Positions 1 to 10,053 of a DNA stretch of 64,000 nucleotides are shown one piece after another. The notes beneath the pieces are model-generated. The model ran no database searches and had not been told where the DNA came from. It was given only the letters and a program-made list of their open reading frames with translations. Source of the DNA: Bursaphelenchus xylophilus (taxonomy: Eukaryota; Nematoda; Chromadorea; Rhabditida; Aphelenchoididae); contig CAJFCV020000001.1 in assembly GCA_904066235.2 (NCBI GenBank), positions 13,077,291-13,141,290 of the forward strand, given 5' to 3'. Every line of letters starts with the position of its first letter. The stretch's first letter is position 1. The translations under genes were made by a program, and so were the position numbers.

Positions 1-770
1 CTCTCCACTTTCTTTTTACGAAGATAGAGGAAGATTTTGGTAATACAGTGAAGCAAAGTGCGACAAATTGTAAAGGAGCAATGAAATTTTTTGCTCTAGA
101 ACTGTCTCGTTTCATAGAGGTTCAGTATGACCTTCAATAAACTTTTGGAAACCTCTGGAGCGGCAATTCTTGTTTCTACCCCGGAAATACACTTTCTGCG
201 ACATTAACAGCCCGAAATCCGCGATAAAATTGTAGGAACTTTATGTCCCGCGTGAATCGAAGTTTCTAGATTAGCAGAGAAGCAACTACTACAAGCGCGG
301 CGTTTAAATTTTGATGTAATTTGGCATAACGTTGGGCTTCGTCGTTGTATGCATAGGAGAAGGTTTAGTTAGCAGAAATAATAATATTGATCGGGTCCTA
401 GGATAGATTACCACCTATTTTGGGTATTTTCACATCAATAATTCTAGACAAAAGTTACGGAACTTCATTTTTTGCCGCAGATTTTGGCCATTCATATGTC
501 ACAAAAACTCAGGGTAAAGAAAACTGACGTTAGTAATAGCTAACATTAGAAAAAATGGACATGTTGAAAGTCTTCGCCAAGTCTCCGCCGAGCCTTCGCC
601 CAGCGTCCAGAAGCTTTTCCAGGCCTCGCATATACCCCCTACATCATTTTTTGGGACTTCCGCGTGCCCTGCGCCGCGTGTCGAGGGATTTTGTCTTGAC
701 TCGGGCTGTCGTCGATCCGAGGGTCGGGACGCGGTCACATTTGATCAAAATTTACCTCTTATTCTTTCCA
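1..770. other. Non-coding stretch with dispersed repeat copy
   Basis: No gene is supported here. From about 340 to 660 the sequence matches a second copy at about 8395-8755 in the same orientation. Shared landmarks are the words GATCGGGTC(C/T)TAGGA, TTTTTTGCCGCA, AAAGAAAACT(G/A)ACGTTAGTA and GTCTTTGCCAAGTCTCCGCC, with 'C' for 'T' at one position in this copy. The open frame that begins at 555 is mostly this repeat and only becomes exon-like after 771. Confidence 0.6.
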
Positions 771-782
771 GTAAACGTGGAC

Positions 783-1373
783 ATGGACCCATCCGACGAC
801 GACAGCAGTAGTAGCAGCGACGACGATGACGAAAAGGATAAAGGAGACAAAACGGAGTCACCGAATAAAGTGGACCCCGGCGCGGACTCGGTCTATCAAA
901 TGGGGCCGGACCAGACCGTCGGCCTGAAGTCGCGGCGGAAGAGAAGCCATGGGGTAAGCGAGAAAAAAAAATATTTTTGCATATGAGTCTGTCGAGAAAA
1001 TAATGTGGATTTGTCGCTTCTTGGAATTGCATATCATTGCTTTGCGACGGCTGGCCGCGGCTGGGGATTTGGTGAACGACAAGGCCAGAGATTTTGCTGT
1101 GACAAATCCGCATTATTTTCCCGACAGACATGTAGAAAAGCACTATATCATTCTGTCGGAAAAATAACGTAGATTTGTCGCGTCTTGGAACTTCCTTGCA
1201 TGCGACGGCTAGCAGCGGCTGCAGATTTGGTGCGCGAAGGGCCAGAAATTTCTCTGCGACAAATCCACATTATTTTCCCGACAAACTGATAGCATGAAAT
1301 TCGTATTTGCAGGCCCGCCATATCCCCGTTTACCATGTCGATTCGACAACTGAGAAATTTGCAGAGCCAAGAG
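783..1373 (+). CDS. Partial unidentified gene, acidic Ser/Asp-rich N-terminus (2 exon-like blocks)
   Basis: Not recognised. Block 1 runs 772-953 between a good acceptor (TTCTTTCCAG) and a good donor (GGG|GTAAGC). The first ATG is at 783 and encodes a short very acidic stretch (MDPSDDDSSSSSDDDDEK) followed by a basic SRRKRSHG. Block 2 runs 1313-1373 between TATTTGCAG and GAG|GTAACC. It joins in phase 0 and adds about 20 residues (starting ARHIPVYHVDSTTEKF). I found no matching third exon. The acceptor at 771 could be a spliced-leader site, which would make 783 the start, or an internal exon boundary. The intron between the blocks (954-1312) is filled by two palindromic elements of the TCTGTCGGGAAAATAATG family, and more copies follow downstream. 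The gene may be intact but long-introned, or truncated by repeats. Splice signals and GC content favour real coding, but homology is unknown. Confidence 0.35.
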
Positions 1374-2225
1374 GTAACCGGTTCGCTCGGGAAGAGTCAT
1401 GGATCTATAATGTGTTGTAATTTGGGTAGCAATATAAAAAATTAGTGGATTTGAGGAGAATGAATAAACCAGCGTTTTGTGACGGATAGCTGTAGATTTT
1501 GTGTGCGACTGCGACAAGGCTCTCGACAAACCCACATTATTTTCCCGACAGCCTGATATCAGTTTGTCGGGAAAATAATGTGGATTCTTCGCTACATCAT
1601 TGCTTTGCGACAGCTAGCTGGAGATTTGGTCGCGACAACCCTTGTCATTTTTCTGCGACAAATCCACATTATTTTCTCGACAAACTGATGGAAAAGGACT
1701 ATTTCAATCTGTCGGGAAAATAATGAGGATTCTATGAATCGCCCGTCATTGCTTTGCGAAAGCAAAGCGTTTTTTTGCGACAAACCCACATTATTTTCCC
1801 GACAGCCAAATATATATCAGTCTGTCGGGAAAGTAATGTGGATTCTTCGCTTCTTGAAATCGCCCATCATCGTTTTGCGACGGCTGAGGATTTCGTGCGT
1901 GCCTGCGATGAGACAAGAATTTTTTTGCGACAAATCCACATTATTTTCCCGACAGATCAATGGAAAAGTAATAAGTGAATCTGTCGGGAAAATAATGTGG
2001 ATTCTTGGAATCGCCCATCATCGCTTTGCGACGGCATTTTTCTGCGACAAACCCACATTATTTTCCCGACAGATCAATGAAAAAATACTAAGCGAATCTG
2101 TCGGAAAAATAATGTGGATTCTTGGAATCGCAAGTCATCGCTTTGCAACAGCTCGCCGCGGCTGGATTTGATTCATGAGAGATTTCGCTGCGAAAAACCC
2201 ACATTATTCTCCCGACAGACCGATG
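980..2225. repeat. Array of palindromic miniature elements, CTGTCGGGAAAATAATG family
   Basis: About eight short elements of 100-150 bp stand almost end to end. Each starts like ATCAGTCTGTCGGGAAAATA and ends with its reverse complement, giving terminal inverted repeats of roughly 25-29 bp. Approximate copies: 984-1127, 1152-1292, 1559-1690, 1706-1806, 1821-1957, 1978-2072 and 2095-2223, plus a half element near 1519-1556. The interiors hold related words such as CTTGGAATCGCCCATCATCG and TTTGCGACGGCT. Each unit is self-complementary. Copies elsewhere in the window can be flanked by TA. No transposase is present, so these look like non-autonomous DNA elements. Confidence 0.85.
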
Positions 2226-2229
2226 AATC

Positions 2230-2715
2230 TTGATCTCTCCGCCTCACAGGACCGTTGATTCTTTCAACTGCAAACTGACTAATCACAACGACCAAATACA
2301 TGCGTATGTCGTGAGGAAATCGGATATGACATTACTCATCCGCTGCGCTCTCAGTCTCTTTTCTGAGGAAATGAGCCGAGTTCGGGTTGAATCCACAAAA
2401 GTTTCTTCTTCTGGAAAAGGGAATGAAAGGAATGGGCAGAGAGAAGATACCTTTGAGGGATCCATCTTAAACGATCGCGTGAAGAAGCGAAAAAATCGCC
2501 TGCGGCTTTTCGTTTTTTTTCCGTCGCCCCGATATTTGACGACTTTGGCATTTCGGTGTTTCAAGTGGCAGCGGCTGAAAGAGAGAGAATGGGGCGATCG
2601 GAATTCGGTTAAAGCCTTCGCCGGCGGGCTTGTATTTCGGGTTTGGAGTTGATCGTTTTTTTTGGGGGGGGGGGAGGGGGGTGAAATTGTTGGGTAATAT
2701 GTAATATAAAGTTGG
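2230..2715. other. Moderately GC-rich unique stretch, unassigned
   Basis: Frames are open on both strands (about 140 and 170 codons), but I see no motif, signal peptide or convincing splice context. It ends in a G-run near 2665-2683. It could be a regulatory island or a decayed exon. Confidence 0.3.
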
Positions 2716-3365
2716 GAAAAAGGACCAAAATCGGCGACATGCACTGTGCGAAAACAAAATTTCATTTTTTTACTGTGCAATTTGTTGCTTTTTGCATCGT
2801 GCAATAGGCTTTTTTTGGCCGCCGCCTAGAGTTTTTTTCGCACAGTGCAAGCACCAAAAATCAGTCCGGCGACTTTATATTCACAGAGTGCATGGACTTT
2901 TCGGCACTGTGCAAGAAAAAAGGATCAATTGCACAGTGCAAATGTCCATGCACTTTATGAAAATGTGCGAGCCCTATATGAAAATATAGATATAAAAATG
3001 TCTATGCACTTTATGAAAATGCTAATAGCGCTACTGGAAAGTCGCCGGACTGATTTTTAGCGATTGCACGGTGCGAAAAAACTAAGGGTGCGAGCGACAG
3101 CCAAAAAATGCCTATTGCACAGTGCAAAAGAAACTTGTGTTTTTGCACAGTGCGTGTCGCTGATTTCAGTCCTTCGGCTTTTCGAAGAGTCCAAGGAGTG
3201 GTTCTTGGCGTTTGCACTGTGCGAAAAAATTCGGGGTGCGATCGACAGCCAAAAAAAGCCTATTGCACGGTGCAAAAAGCAAGAATTGCACAGTGCAAAG
3301 AAAATTTTTATTTTTGCACTGTGCATGTCGCCGATCTTGGTCCGGCGATTTTCCGGACGGACTAA
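2715..3365. repeat. Hairpin elements of the GCACTGTGC family
   Basis: Several overlapping or adjacent copies occur here. Each has outer arms reading about GTCGCCGGACTGATTTTTGG. Inside are repeated GCAC(T/A)GTGC palindromes joined by words such as GCCTATTGCAC and GACAGCCAAAAAAAGCC, in both orientations, so each copy can fold into a hairpin. Clear units lie at about 2733-2880, 3045-3165 and 3175-3360. No coding capacity. Confidence 0.75.
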
Positions 3366-3383
3366 TTGTAAGAGGCCTAATTG

Positions 3384-3930
3384 TCAGTCTGTCGGGAAAA
3401 TATTTTGTTTTGGGCCGAAGAATTGGACCGTTTTGCCCGCAAATATCAGTCTGTCGGGAAAAAAACGGCGGATCGTCGCAGCAAAATGTCTCGCCTCGCC
3501 GCTATCGCGCACCAAATCCCAAGCCGCGGCTTGCAGTCGCAGAGCGATGATGAGCGACTCCGAGGCGCGACGATCCGCCGTTTTTTTCCCGACAGACCGA
3601 TAAAGCTGTGAGCGTTGGCCAAGCCTGCGATGTTTGGAAAATATATCGGTCTGTCGGGAAAATAATGAGCACAATGTCGCTGCGACAATCGCGTCGCTGA
3701 AGTTAAAAGAAATTTTCCCCGACACAGTATTATAAAAGTGCTCTAAGTGATTCGCATTTTTTCGTACTGTCTGGATTACAGCCCATAAAAGTCTGTCGGG
3801 AAAATAATGAGCACTCTGTCGCATGGAAAATCGCCGCTGAGAAAATAAGTTGTTTGGCGACAAAATCAAATTGCTCTTCGTTTTAGCGAGCTGAAAATTA
3901 TGCTCATTATTTTCCCGACAGACTGTTAAT
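3384..3930. repeat. CTGTCGGGAAAATA-family elements with different interiors
   Basis: At 3445-3604 an element has termini TCAGTCTGTCGGGAAAA / CCCGACAGACCGA flanked by TA on both sides. Its subterminal repeat is AACGGCGGATCGTCGC. At about 3645-3720 (partial) and 3790-3928 are copies whose subterminal word is AATAATGAGCAC. The outer ~15 bp match the array at 1-2.2 kb but the internal sequence differs, so at least three subfamilies share one terminus. Confidence 0.75.
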
Positions 3931-5270
3931 TTTTACAAATACATACATATATCAGGCTTGGCCAATTCTTATAACTGTTTTTGCGATTCAAAATAGAGCA
4001 GAGCGGCCCAATTTTTCGGCCCAAAACAATTCGGTCACAGCTCTCGTTAATCCGCTGACCCAGATAAGATCATGTGTCAATTGATCGCGTTTTTTCTTTT
4101 TTTTACGTGTGTTAACGAATTATTTCGTAAACGACCTTTGAAGCTACGGCACAGAAAAGAAAAACTTGTTTCGCAAGACAAAAAAATTGACGTCGGCACT
4201 TGACAGTTTGAGGTAATCAAAATTTTTGGTTTTCAAAGTACAGTCTCTGTACAAGGGATTTGTTATACGGGGATTCATTTTGGCTTGAAATTGACTTTGG
4301 GATTTCAGGAAATTGGTTGTTTTAGAAAGGTTTACTGTAGCTTGTTAAAGTCGAAAAAGTGATTTTTAGGCACTGTGCAAAAAAAAGTCAGGTTGCGAGC
4401 GACAGCCAAAAAAAAGCCTATTGCGAAGGGACTTTATGATAGTTTGTTGGACATAAAATCAACTGTACGTCCAAAAAAATATTTCTCCCTGGCCGTTCTC
4501 TGCATTTTCCGTACGGCCTCGTCGGCAGGCTATTCAGCGATCTTTGTAACCAAGAGAGCGCAAAAAATACGGAGAGCGCTCAAAGAGAAAAGCTTTTTTC
4601 GCCAGGTTATTGCCAATTTCTTTCCGAAAAAGACTAATTTTTGGTGAAACCGTTATCTCTGTATGTATTAAAAATAAAAATAAAAAATTTTTTGGCCAAA
4701 AATCGCAAAAAATGTCAAAATTTAGTTAATTTTGGGACTAAAAATCTCAGTTGTTTCTGCAAAGCGCCATCTCGGAATCTTGCATATGCCCTAAAAGTCT
4801 GTATTCAAAATTTGTCCCAAGTTTTATCGCAAAATGAACGTCGAATCCCTAGCTCTTCCCTTGAAAATTTTCCCCTTGGTCATCCCTTACCGCACTTTTC
4901 GAAGCTCAAACACCGCCTCTAATAAGCCTTAAGATCACCTCCAAACCGGAAGCCTCCCCATCAGCCTCCGTTTTGAGCAATTTCCAGCCGATGGGCTTTA
5001 AATTGCCCCAGGGTTTTTGATGAATATTTGAAATCGGCAGCGATTTGTCTTTCGCTCCGTTCGCTTCTGAATTTAATTTCGTTTTGCCCCGATTTCCCTC
5101 CGACAAAACGTACCTAATTCCGCCGGGAGTGGCGGATTCTGAAGCCGCTACGCAGGCGGCGAGATCGCGCGCTTCCAGCGAAAGCATAAACGTCAAAGGT
5201 CGGTGGGCTTTTGAGGAGTTGTTGGATTGTGGGTTGATCAGGAGTGGGTTCTCGAAAGGTGGTGGGGAGC
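3931..5270. other. Gene-free AT-rich stretch with old repeat fragments
   Basis: No supportable gene. About 4375-4425 holds a fragment of the GCACTGTGC family. About 4480-4640 matches the 'GCGGAGAGCGGTCAGAGAAA' dispersed element found at 20.3 kb. The rest is AT-rich without clear features. Confidence 0.5.
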
Positions 5271-5690
5271 AGAGATTGCCACGGCTCCGGAGCCGGCTCT
5301 TGGCTCCGGCTCTGAGCGGCTCTGGCTCCGAGTTTTGGGGTCGGCTCCGGCTCCCGAGCCCAAAGTCGGAGCCAGGCTTCCCAGCGGTCAGAAAAGTAAA
5401 AATTTCGTGATCTTGTTAAACCAAATTGCTTGAAAAACACTGCGGAGGATGTGACTTGACTGCAAAAAAGTTGGCTGTATGATATCTGGCACTAATAACT
5501 TTTACTTTCGGAAAAATATTTTTAAAAAAACATATTGCATAGGAGCCGGGATTCGGAGCCGGAAGCCTATTTAAATTTTGCACGGAGCCAAGAGCCGGAG
5601 CCGGAGCTGCAAATTTGGCCTCGGCTCCGGCTCTGGGAGCTAAGAGCCGGAGCCGGAGCCAAAATTTTGACCGTGGCAATCTCTGGTGGG
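5271..5690 (+). repeat. GGCTCC/GGAGCC minisatellite element, copy 1
   Basis: Two blocks of an irregular GGCTCC/GGAGCC hexamer repeat (about 5271-5395 and 5545-5675) flank a unique core of about 150 bp, which contains AACACTGCGGAGGATGTGAC and ACTAATAACTTTTACTTTC. The same core and flanks recur in opposite orientation at 25.14-25.63 kb. The blocks are open in several frames and give spurious Pro/Ala/Glu-rich ORFs. Confidence 0.8.
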
Positions 5691-7032
5691 GAGGTTTTTG
5701 GCGAAACTTTGGGACCACTTGGATAAGCGATTTTTAGCTCACGCATTACAAAACCAACCGGGATTTTTAGACCGAAAGTCGGCAAAAATGTGACACTTTT
5801 TTTGCGAATTTTTCCATAACAGTTTAGTGCCTATTTCTACCATAGAGGGTATTGTTTTCACGAAAAAATCATTTTTTCCGCGCAAAACTGGCAAAGATAC
5901 GACCAAAAAGTGTTTTCTTCTCTGACCGCTCTCAGCATTTTGTGTACTCTCTCGGCCGCAAAGATTGTTGAATATCTCGGCTCTCCCTGCAAAGCCCGCG
6001 CTAAAATTTTCAAGAATTGATATGTGGCGTATGCTTGACATGTGCACAAAATTTAATGAAAATTTGAGCATCGCACATGGCGTATTTCCCTTGTTAGTCG
6101 CGGCATTTTTTCTCTTTTTTCCTCAAAAAAAAAAACAGCTGGATAAAAGTTCCAAAAAAAATTTTGTGAGAATATGAAACTTCGGTAAGCCTTCTTCGAT
6201 CATCTTCTCCAAGAAAACTAGGTGAACGAAGTAACAAAGCCCCTCTCTTTATCCAAAAACTCAGCTGGAGATCAAAACTTTTTTTTTTGATTTCTCAGCG
6301 CAAGGTAACTTCAGGAAAGAAACATTCCCAAGGGAGATCGAATAGACTTCCGAAATTGTAATTAAACTTTTGCGGACAGTAAATTGAGATTTATTTCCAA
6401 GGGAAGCGCGATGAATGCGTCGATTTCCGTAAAATTTTGCATTTGTTTGTATATTTGGGTCATATACCACATATTAATATTTTCATAAAGTGCTTGGACA
6501 AATAATTTTTCGTCAGCTCAGATTTTCTTTAAATTTTGCACAAACCTCGGGCACAGGGCACGTATAAATTCCTGAAAGTTTTAGTTCGCGCTTTGCAGGG
6601 AGAGCTGAGATATTCAACAATCTTTGCGGCCGAGAGAGTACGCGAAATGCGGAGAGCGGTCAGAGAAAAAACACCTTTTGGTCGTATCTTTGCCAGTTTC
6701 GCGCGGAAAAATTTGATTTTTTGTGGAAATATTACCCTCTATGGTTGAAATCTGCATGCAATTTTTCATGCCAAAAGTCGTAAATTTCCGGGTAAAAGAC
6801 CCTTTTTTCAAAGGGTTGTAGCGACCACAGTTTGCGCTTAAATATCTTGTTATTTCGTAGGCAAAAAATAATGTTGCTCAAAAATACATGTTCCAAAAAC
6901 GAACTCTCTGCGCCGCCTCCGCCGAAAGTTATAGCCTCCTACTTTCCTTCACGTCTCTTGAAAGACCCTGTATATTCGGTAACATTCTAAAGAATCCAGA
7001 GCCAACGCGTGTTTTATGCTTTCTCCTTGCAG
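5691..7032. repeat. Fragments of two dispersed element families upstream of the ZP gene
   Basis: About 5770-6095 and 6515-6800 are copies, in opposite orientations, of the element typified at 20320-20743. Shared words include GCGGAGAGCGGTCAGAGAAA and TATCTCGGCTCTCCCTGC or their complements. About 6790-6975 is a copy, lacking one end, of the CAGGGTCTT element seen complete at 29777-29987. No coding signal is present before the acceptor at 7032. Confidence 0.65.
7026..7032 (+). promoter_or_regulatory. Candidate trans-splice acceptor of the ZP gene
   Basis: CCTTGCAG stands four bases before the ATG at 7037. The coding sequence opens with a signal peptide and no upstream coding exon fits, so a spliced-leader acceptor is the simplest reading. 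Confidence 0.5.
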
Positions 7033-7036
7033 AGAA

Positions 7037-9325
7037 ATGTTGCTAATTCCCCTACTGCTACTGACAATTGGGTCTTCGGCCGCAATGAAGACCCCGAAAT
7101 GCACACACAACGCGTACGTTGGGACGGTCGCGGACCTGGACGCCGGGAAACCGCTGGGCGAGCCGATTCATGAGGCCACCGTGGGCATCAGCGTGGTCCA
7201 TCGGTGGAGCTGTGATGGGGATGGTGAGTGAAAAAGTGCTAGTTTTTTTGATGAAAAGGTGATTTTAAAAAGAGTTTTTTCTGTGGTATGTATAATATAT
7301 TATATCGTCTGCTATCAAATGATTTTTTTGGACAAAAAATCTTATCAATGGCTTTTAGCGAGCCATTGATAAGTACCCCAAGAGCGGCCCCCAGATTTTC
7401 TTTTTTCTTTATCAATATGTCGGGAAAATAACGTGGATTCGTCGCGCCTTGGGATCGCCCAACATCACTTTTCGACGACTGGCTGCGGTTGGAAGAAATT
7501 CGCAAAAATTGCCCCACTTTTTTCAAACTTTCGACTAAAAAATTTCGGTCGTTTCTGCAAAAATAGCAAGCTAGGAGTCTCGCATATCTATCTAAAAAAT
7601 TATTTTAAATTTGTGCCACGCTCTATCAAAATTTGAGGGTCGCACTTGTAACACCTCCTCTGTCAGTCCCCCTAGGATTCATTTTACAGAGGTTATATCG
7701 CTTTTTCCTACGGTTCCTGCGGTGATTTGACGATAAATCACCAGCCTTTTGACCCATCACACTTCATTTGTCAGCCATTTGTTTCAGAACTAGCCGGTGT
7801 GTCCTTCCGCAACTGCTATGTGTCGGATGGAGAGACCCATCTGGCCGACGTAATCGACCAACACGGTTGCTCCATGGACTCTTTGTTGGTGTCGAATATT
7901 CGGCGCTCCGCAGACCAGAAGACGACGTTCATGGAGACGGCGGTCTTCAAATACGCCAACCAATCCGAACTCTGGTATTTCTGCGAAGCGCAGACCTGCA
8001 CTCAAGGACGTTGCGATAATATTATGGTAAGACATTCAACTGGACGGCAGACTGAGAGTATATCAGTCTGTCGGGAAAATAATGAGCACTCAGTCGCATT
8101 GAAAATCGCATCGGCGCCGAGAAAATGAATTGTCTCGCGGAGATTTTTTTACTTCAGCGACACGATTTGCAAAGCGATATTGGACTTATTATTTTCCCGA
8201 CAGACTATTTTCCATGCCGTTGGCGTAAAAATTCCATAAACATTCCTGGGCCGATTGCCGAGAGTCAAGACTTTATGGCGACGTTTGCGCTACGGCTTTT
8301 CGGATCAGCAACAGCTCGGGTAGGCCTCAAAATTTAGTCCGCCGAGCCTTCGCCGACCGTCAGCCGAAAATCCAACGGCCTTGTCAGGCTTCGCAGGCAA
8401 TTCCTACAATCTTTTTTTGAGTATCTACCTGGTTAGTCAAAATAATAAGATGATCGGGTCTTAGGACAGCTTATCACTTATTTTGAGGTTTTTTACATGT
8501 GCTCACATCAATAATTTCTAGGTAAAAGTTACAGATCTTCGTTTTTTGCCGCAAAGTTTTTTTTTTTATGTTACGGTGACTCAGGAGGAAAGAAAACTAA
8601 CGTTAGTAGTAGCTATAATTAGAAAAAATGGGCGTATTGAAAGTCTTTGCCAAGTCTCCGCCGAGCCTTCGCCGAGCGTCCGGCAAGCATCCAACTGCCT
8701 TGCTAGGCCTCGTAGGCACTTTCTATAACCTTTTTTTGAGTATCCACGTGCCCTACTCCCCGCCATATGCCTCGAATCGGTCGATTTTCTGTTCACCCGA
8801 ACGGTCGTGGACCCGAAAACTGATGACGTGGCGATGCTTTCATATTGTCCCCTCCTTTCCTTCCAAAACCATCTCAAATTTCAGCCAATGCCGTCTTGCT
8901 TCAAGTACATTGACCCCTCCAAAGAGCAGCATCTCCTGATCCCCTCAAAGCCCCTGCCGCAGCCCGCACCGACCGCCGACCTGGACGCGGAACTCGACCA
9001 GATCATGCGCGAATTGAACGGCACTTATCAGCCCGCCCTCATCGTGTCCGGCCGGCTGCACGTGCGGAAGGCGAGCGTCAACGCGTCGCAGAACGAAACG
9101 ACAAAGCCGGTCGATTTTACGACCCACGCGAACAGCGTGGTGGACGACGAGGTCATGGAGAAGATGACGTTCGGCCGCCCGCTCACCTGGAGCGGCACCC
9201 TGGTGTTGATTGTGGGCCTGGGCACGCTGATTACGCTCTCGGCGTGCGCCTTCTTCGCGCTGATTTATCGACGGTTTGAGAGGGTCATCGACTGCGGGAA
9301 CCAGAAGAGCGAGTATCCCATGTAA
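7037..9325 (+). CDS. ZP-domain (cuticlin-like) type I membrane protein
   Basis: Exons 7037-7223, 7788-8026 and 8885-9325 join with consistent phases (1, then 0) and give 288 residues. Seen: a signal peptide (MLLIPLLLLTIGSSAA, 1-16), then a ZP-C-type region at about 23-150 with the order KC, VVHRWSC, FRNCYVSDG, DQHGCSMDSLL, VFKYANQSELWYFCEAQTC. N-glycosylation sequons (NGT, NAS, NET) follow, then a membrane span at about 246-270 and an 18-residue tail. The motif order is that of nematode cuticlin/CUTL proteins, which polymerise in the apical extracellular matrix. The ZP-N half that normally precedes it is absent, so the protein is shorter than the family's usual ~350-400 residues. I chose 7037 over the in-frame ATG at 7016 because 7016 lies upstream of a strong acceptor. 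Intron 2 contains a palindromic element at 8066-8207. I see no obvious furin site before the membrane span. Family assignment is firm; function in cuticle or apical matrix is inferred. Confidence 0.85.
7341..7373. repeat. Perfect 13-bp hairpin in ZP intron 1
   Basis: CTTATCAATGGCT and its exact reverse complement are separated by a 7-nt loop. A CTGTCGGGAAAATA-family half element follows at about 7418-7460. Confidence 0.6.
8066..8207. repeat. CTGTCGGGAAAATAATG-family element in ZP intron 2
   Basis: Complete palindromic element of the 'AATGAGCACT' subfamily, starting ATCAGTCTGTCGGG and ending CCCGACAGACT. It lies wholly inside the intron 40 bp after the donor. Confidence 0.8.
8335..8755 (+). 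repeat. Dispersed repeat with direct terminal copies
   Basis: A ~95-bp segment at 8338-8432 (CCGCCGAGCCTTCGCCGA... to TTTTTTTGAGTATCTACCTG) recurs in direct orientation at 8650-8747. The ~215 bp between them matches 360-560. The LTR-like arrangement is small and carries no coding sequence. Related inverted fragments are near 15440-15530 and 16195-16265. Confidence 0.55.
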
Positions 9326-9404
9326 AATACCATGAAATTCTTTGAAATTCTAAACTTTTATTTGTGAGGAAAATTGAGTCATCGAATTCCCAAAAAATCG
9401 GAAA

Positions 9405-9835
9405 AATATGTCATCATGACGCATTTTTTGGAATGAAAAATTAAAAATTTTTAGATTTTTTTGAATATTGGAGTCGAAATACATTTTTTTTAAATCTAAA
9501 AATTGTGTAGTCATGACAGATATTTTAGAAAGGTAAAAAATCTGTCATCATGACGCATTTTTTTGCAAAAAAAAAAATTAAAATTTTGTTTTATTTTTTT
9601 TCGAGTCTTGGAAATCGAAATATAACTTTTTAATTCCAAAAAATGCGTCATGATGACACATTTTTTAGAAAAGAAAAATCTGTCATCACGACAGATTTTT
9701 TTGAAAATTTTCGAAAAATCCAAAAAATAGCAAAAAAAATTAAAAAATTTTTTTTGATGATGTCATCATGACGCATTTTTTGGAAACAAAACTTTTTTTG
9801 TCATCATGACACGTTTTTTGGCTAAAAAATTTTCA
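9405..9835. repeat. Minisatellite (TCATCATGACGCATTTTTT) between convergent genes
   Basis: At least seven copies, in both orientations, of a near-palindromic word (GTCATCATGACGCATTTTTT and variants) separated by A/T-rich spacers. It lies between the 3' ends of the ZP gene and the minus-strand secreted-protein gene. Confidence 0.75.
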
Positions 9836-9985
9836 GTCACAATTTAGAGATTTTCCAAATTTTTACGCCGTTAATAACCTCATTTCCACCGAATCTATGG
9901 TATATCATATCAACGCAATAGCAATATAACTTTTTTACTCTGTGATAATTCCGTTTTTCATATGATTAATAAATATTTATCGGTA

Positions 9986-10035
9986 TTAAATTTATTTTCT
10001 TTTCATTATAATACAGTTTTCAATACAAAATAAAG
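9986..10035. terminator. Candidate polyadenylation signals for the two convergent genes
   Basis: A minus-strand AATAAA (TTTATT at about 9987-9992) lies about 60 bp past the stop of the minus-strand gene. A plus-strand AATAAA lies at about 10029. The latter is some 700 bp past the ZP stop, so its use is uncertain. Confidence 0.35.
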
Positions 10036-10053
10036 CGTATTTTTTCGAAATTT

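Noticed and set aside
555..770. ATG at 555 as start of the first gene
   Set aside because: 555-660 is a dispersed repeat also at 8.63 kb, and a splice acceptor at 771 separates it from the exon-like part.
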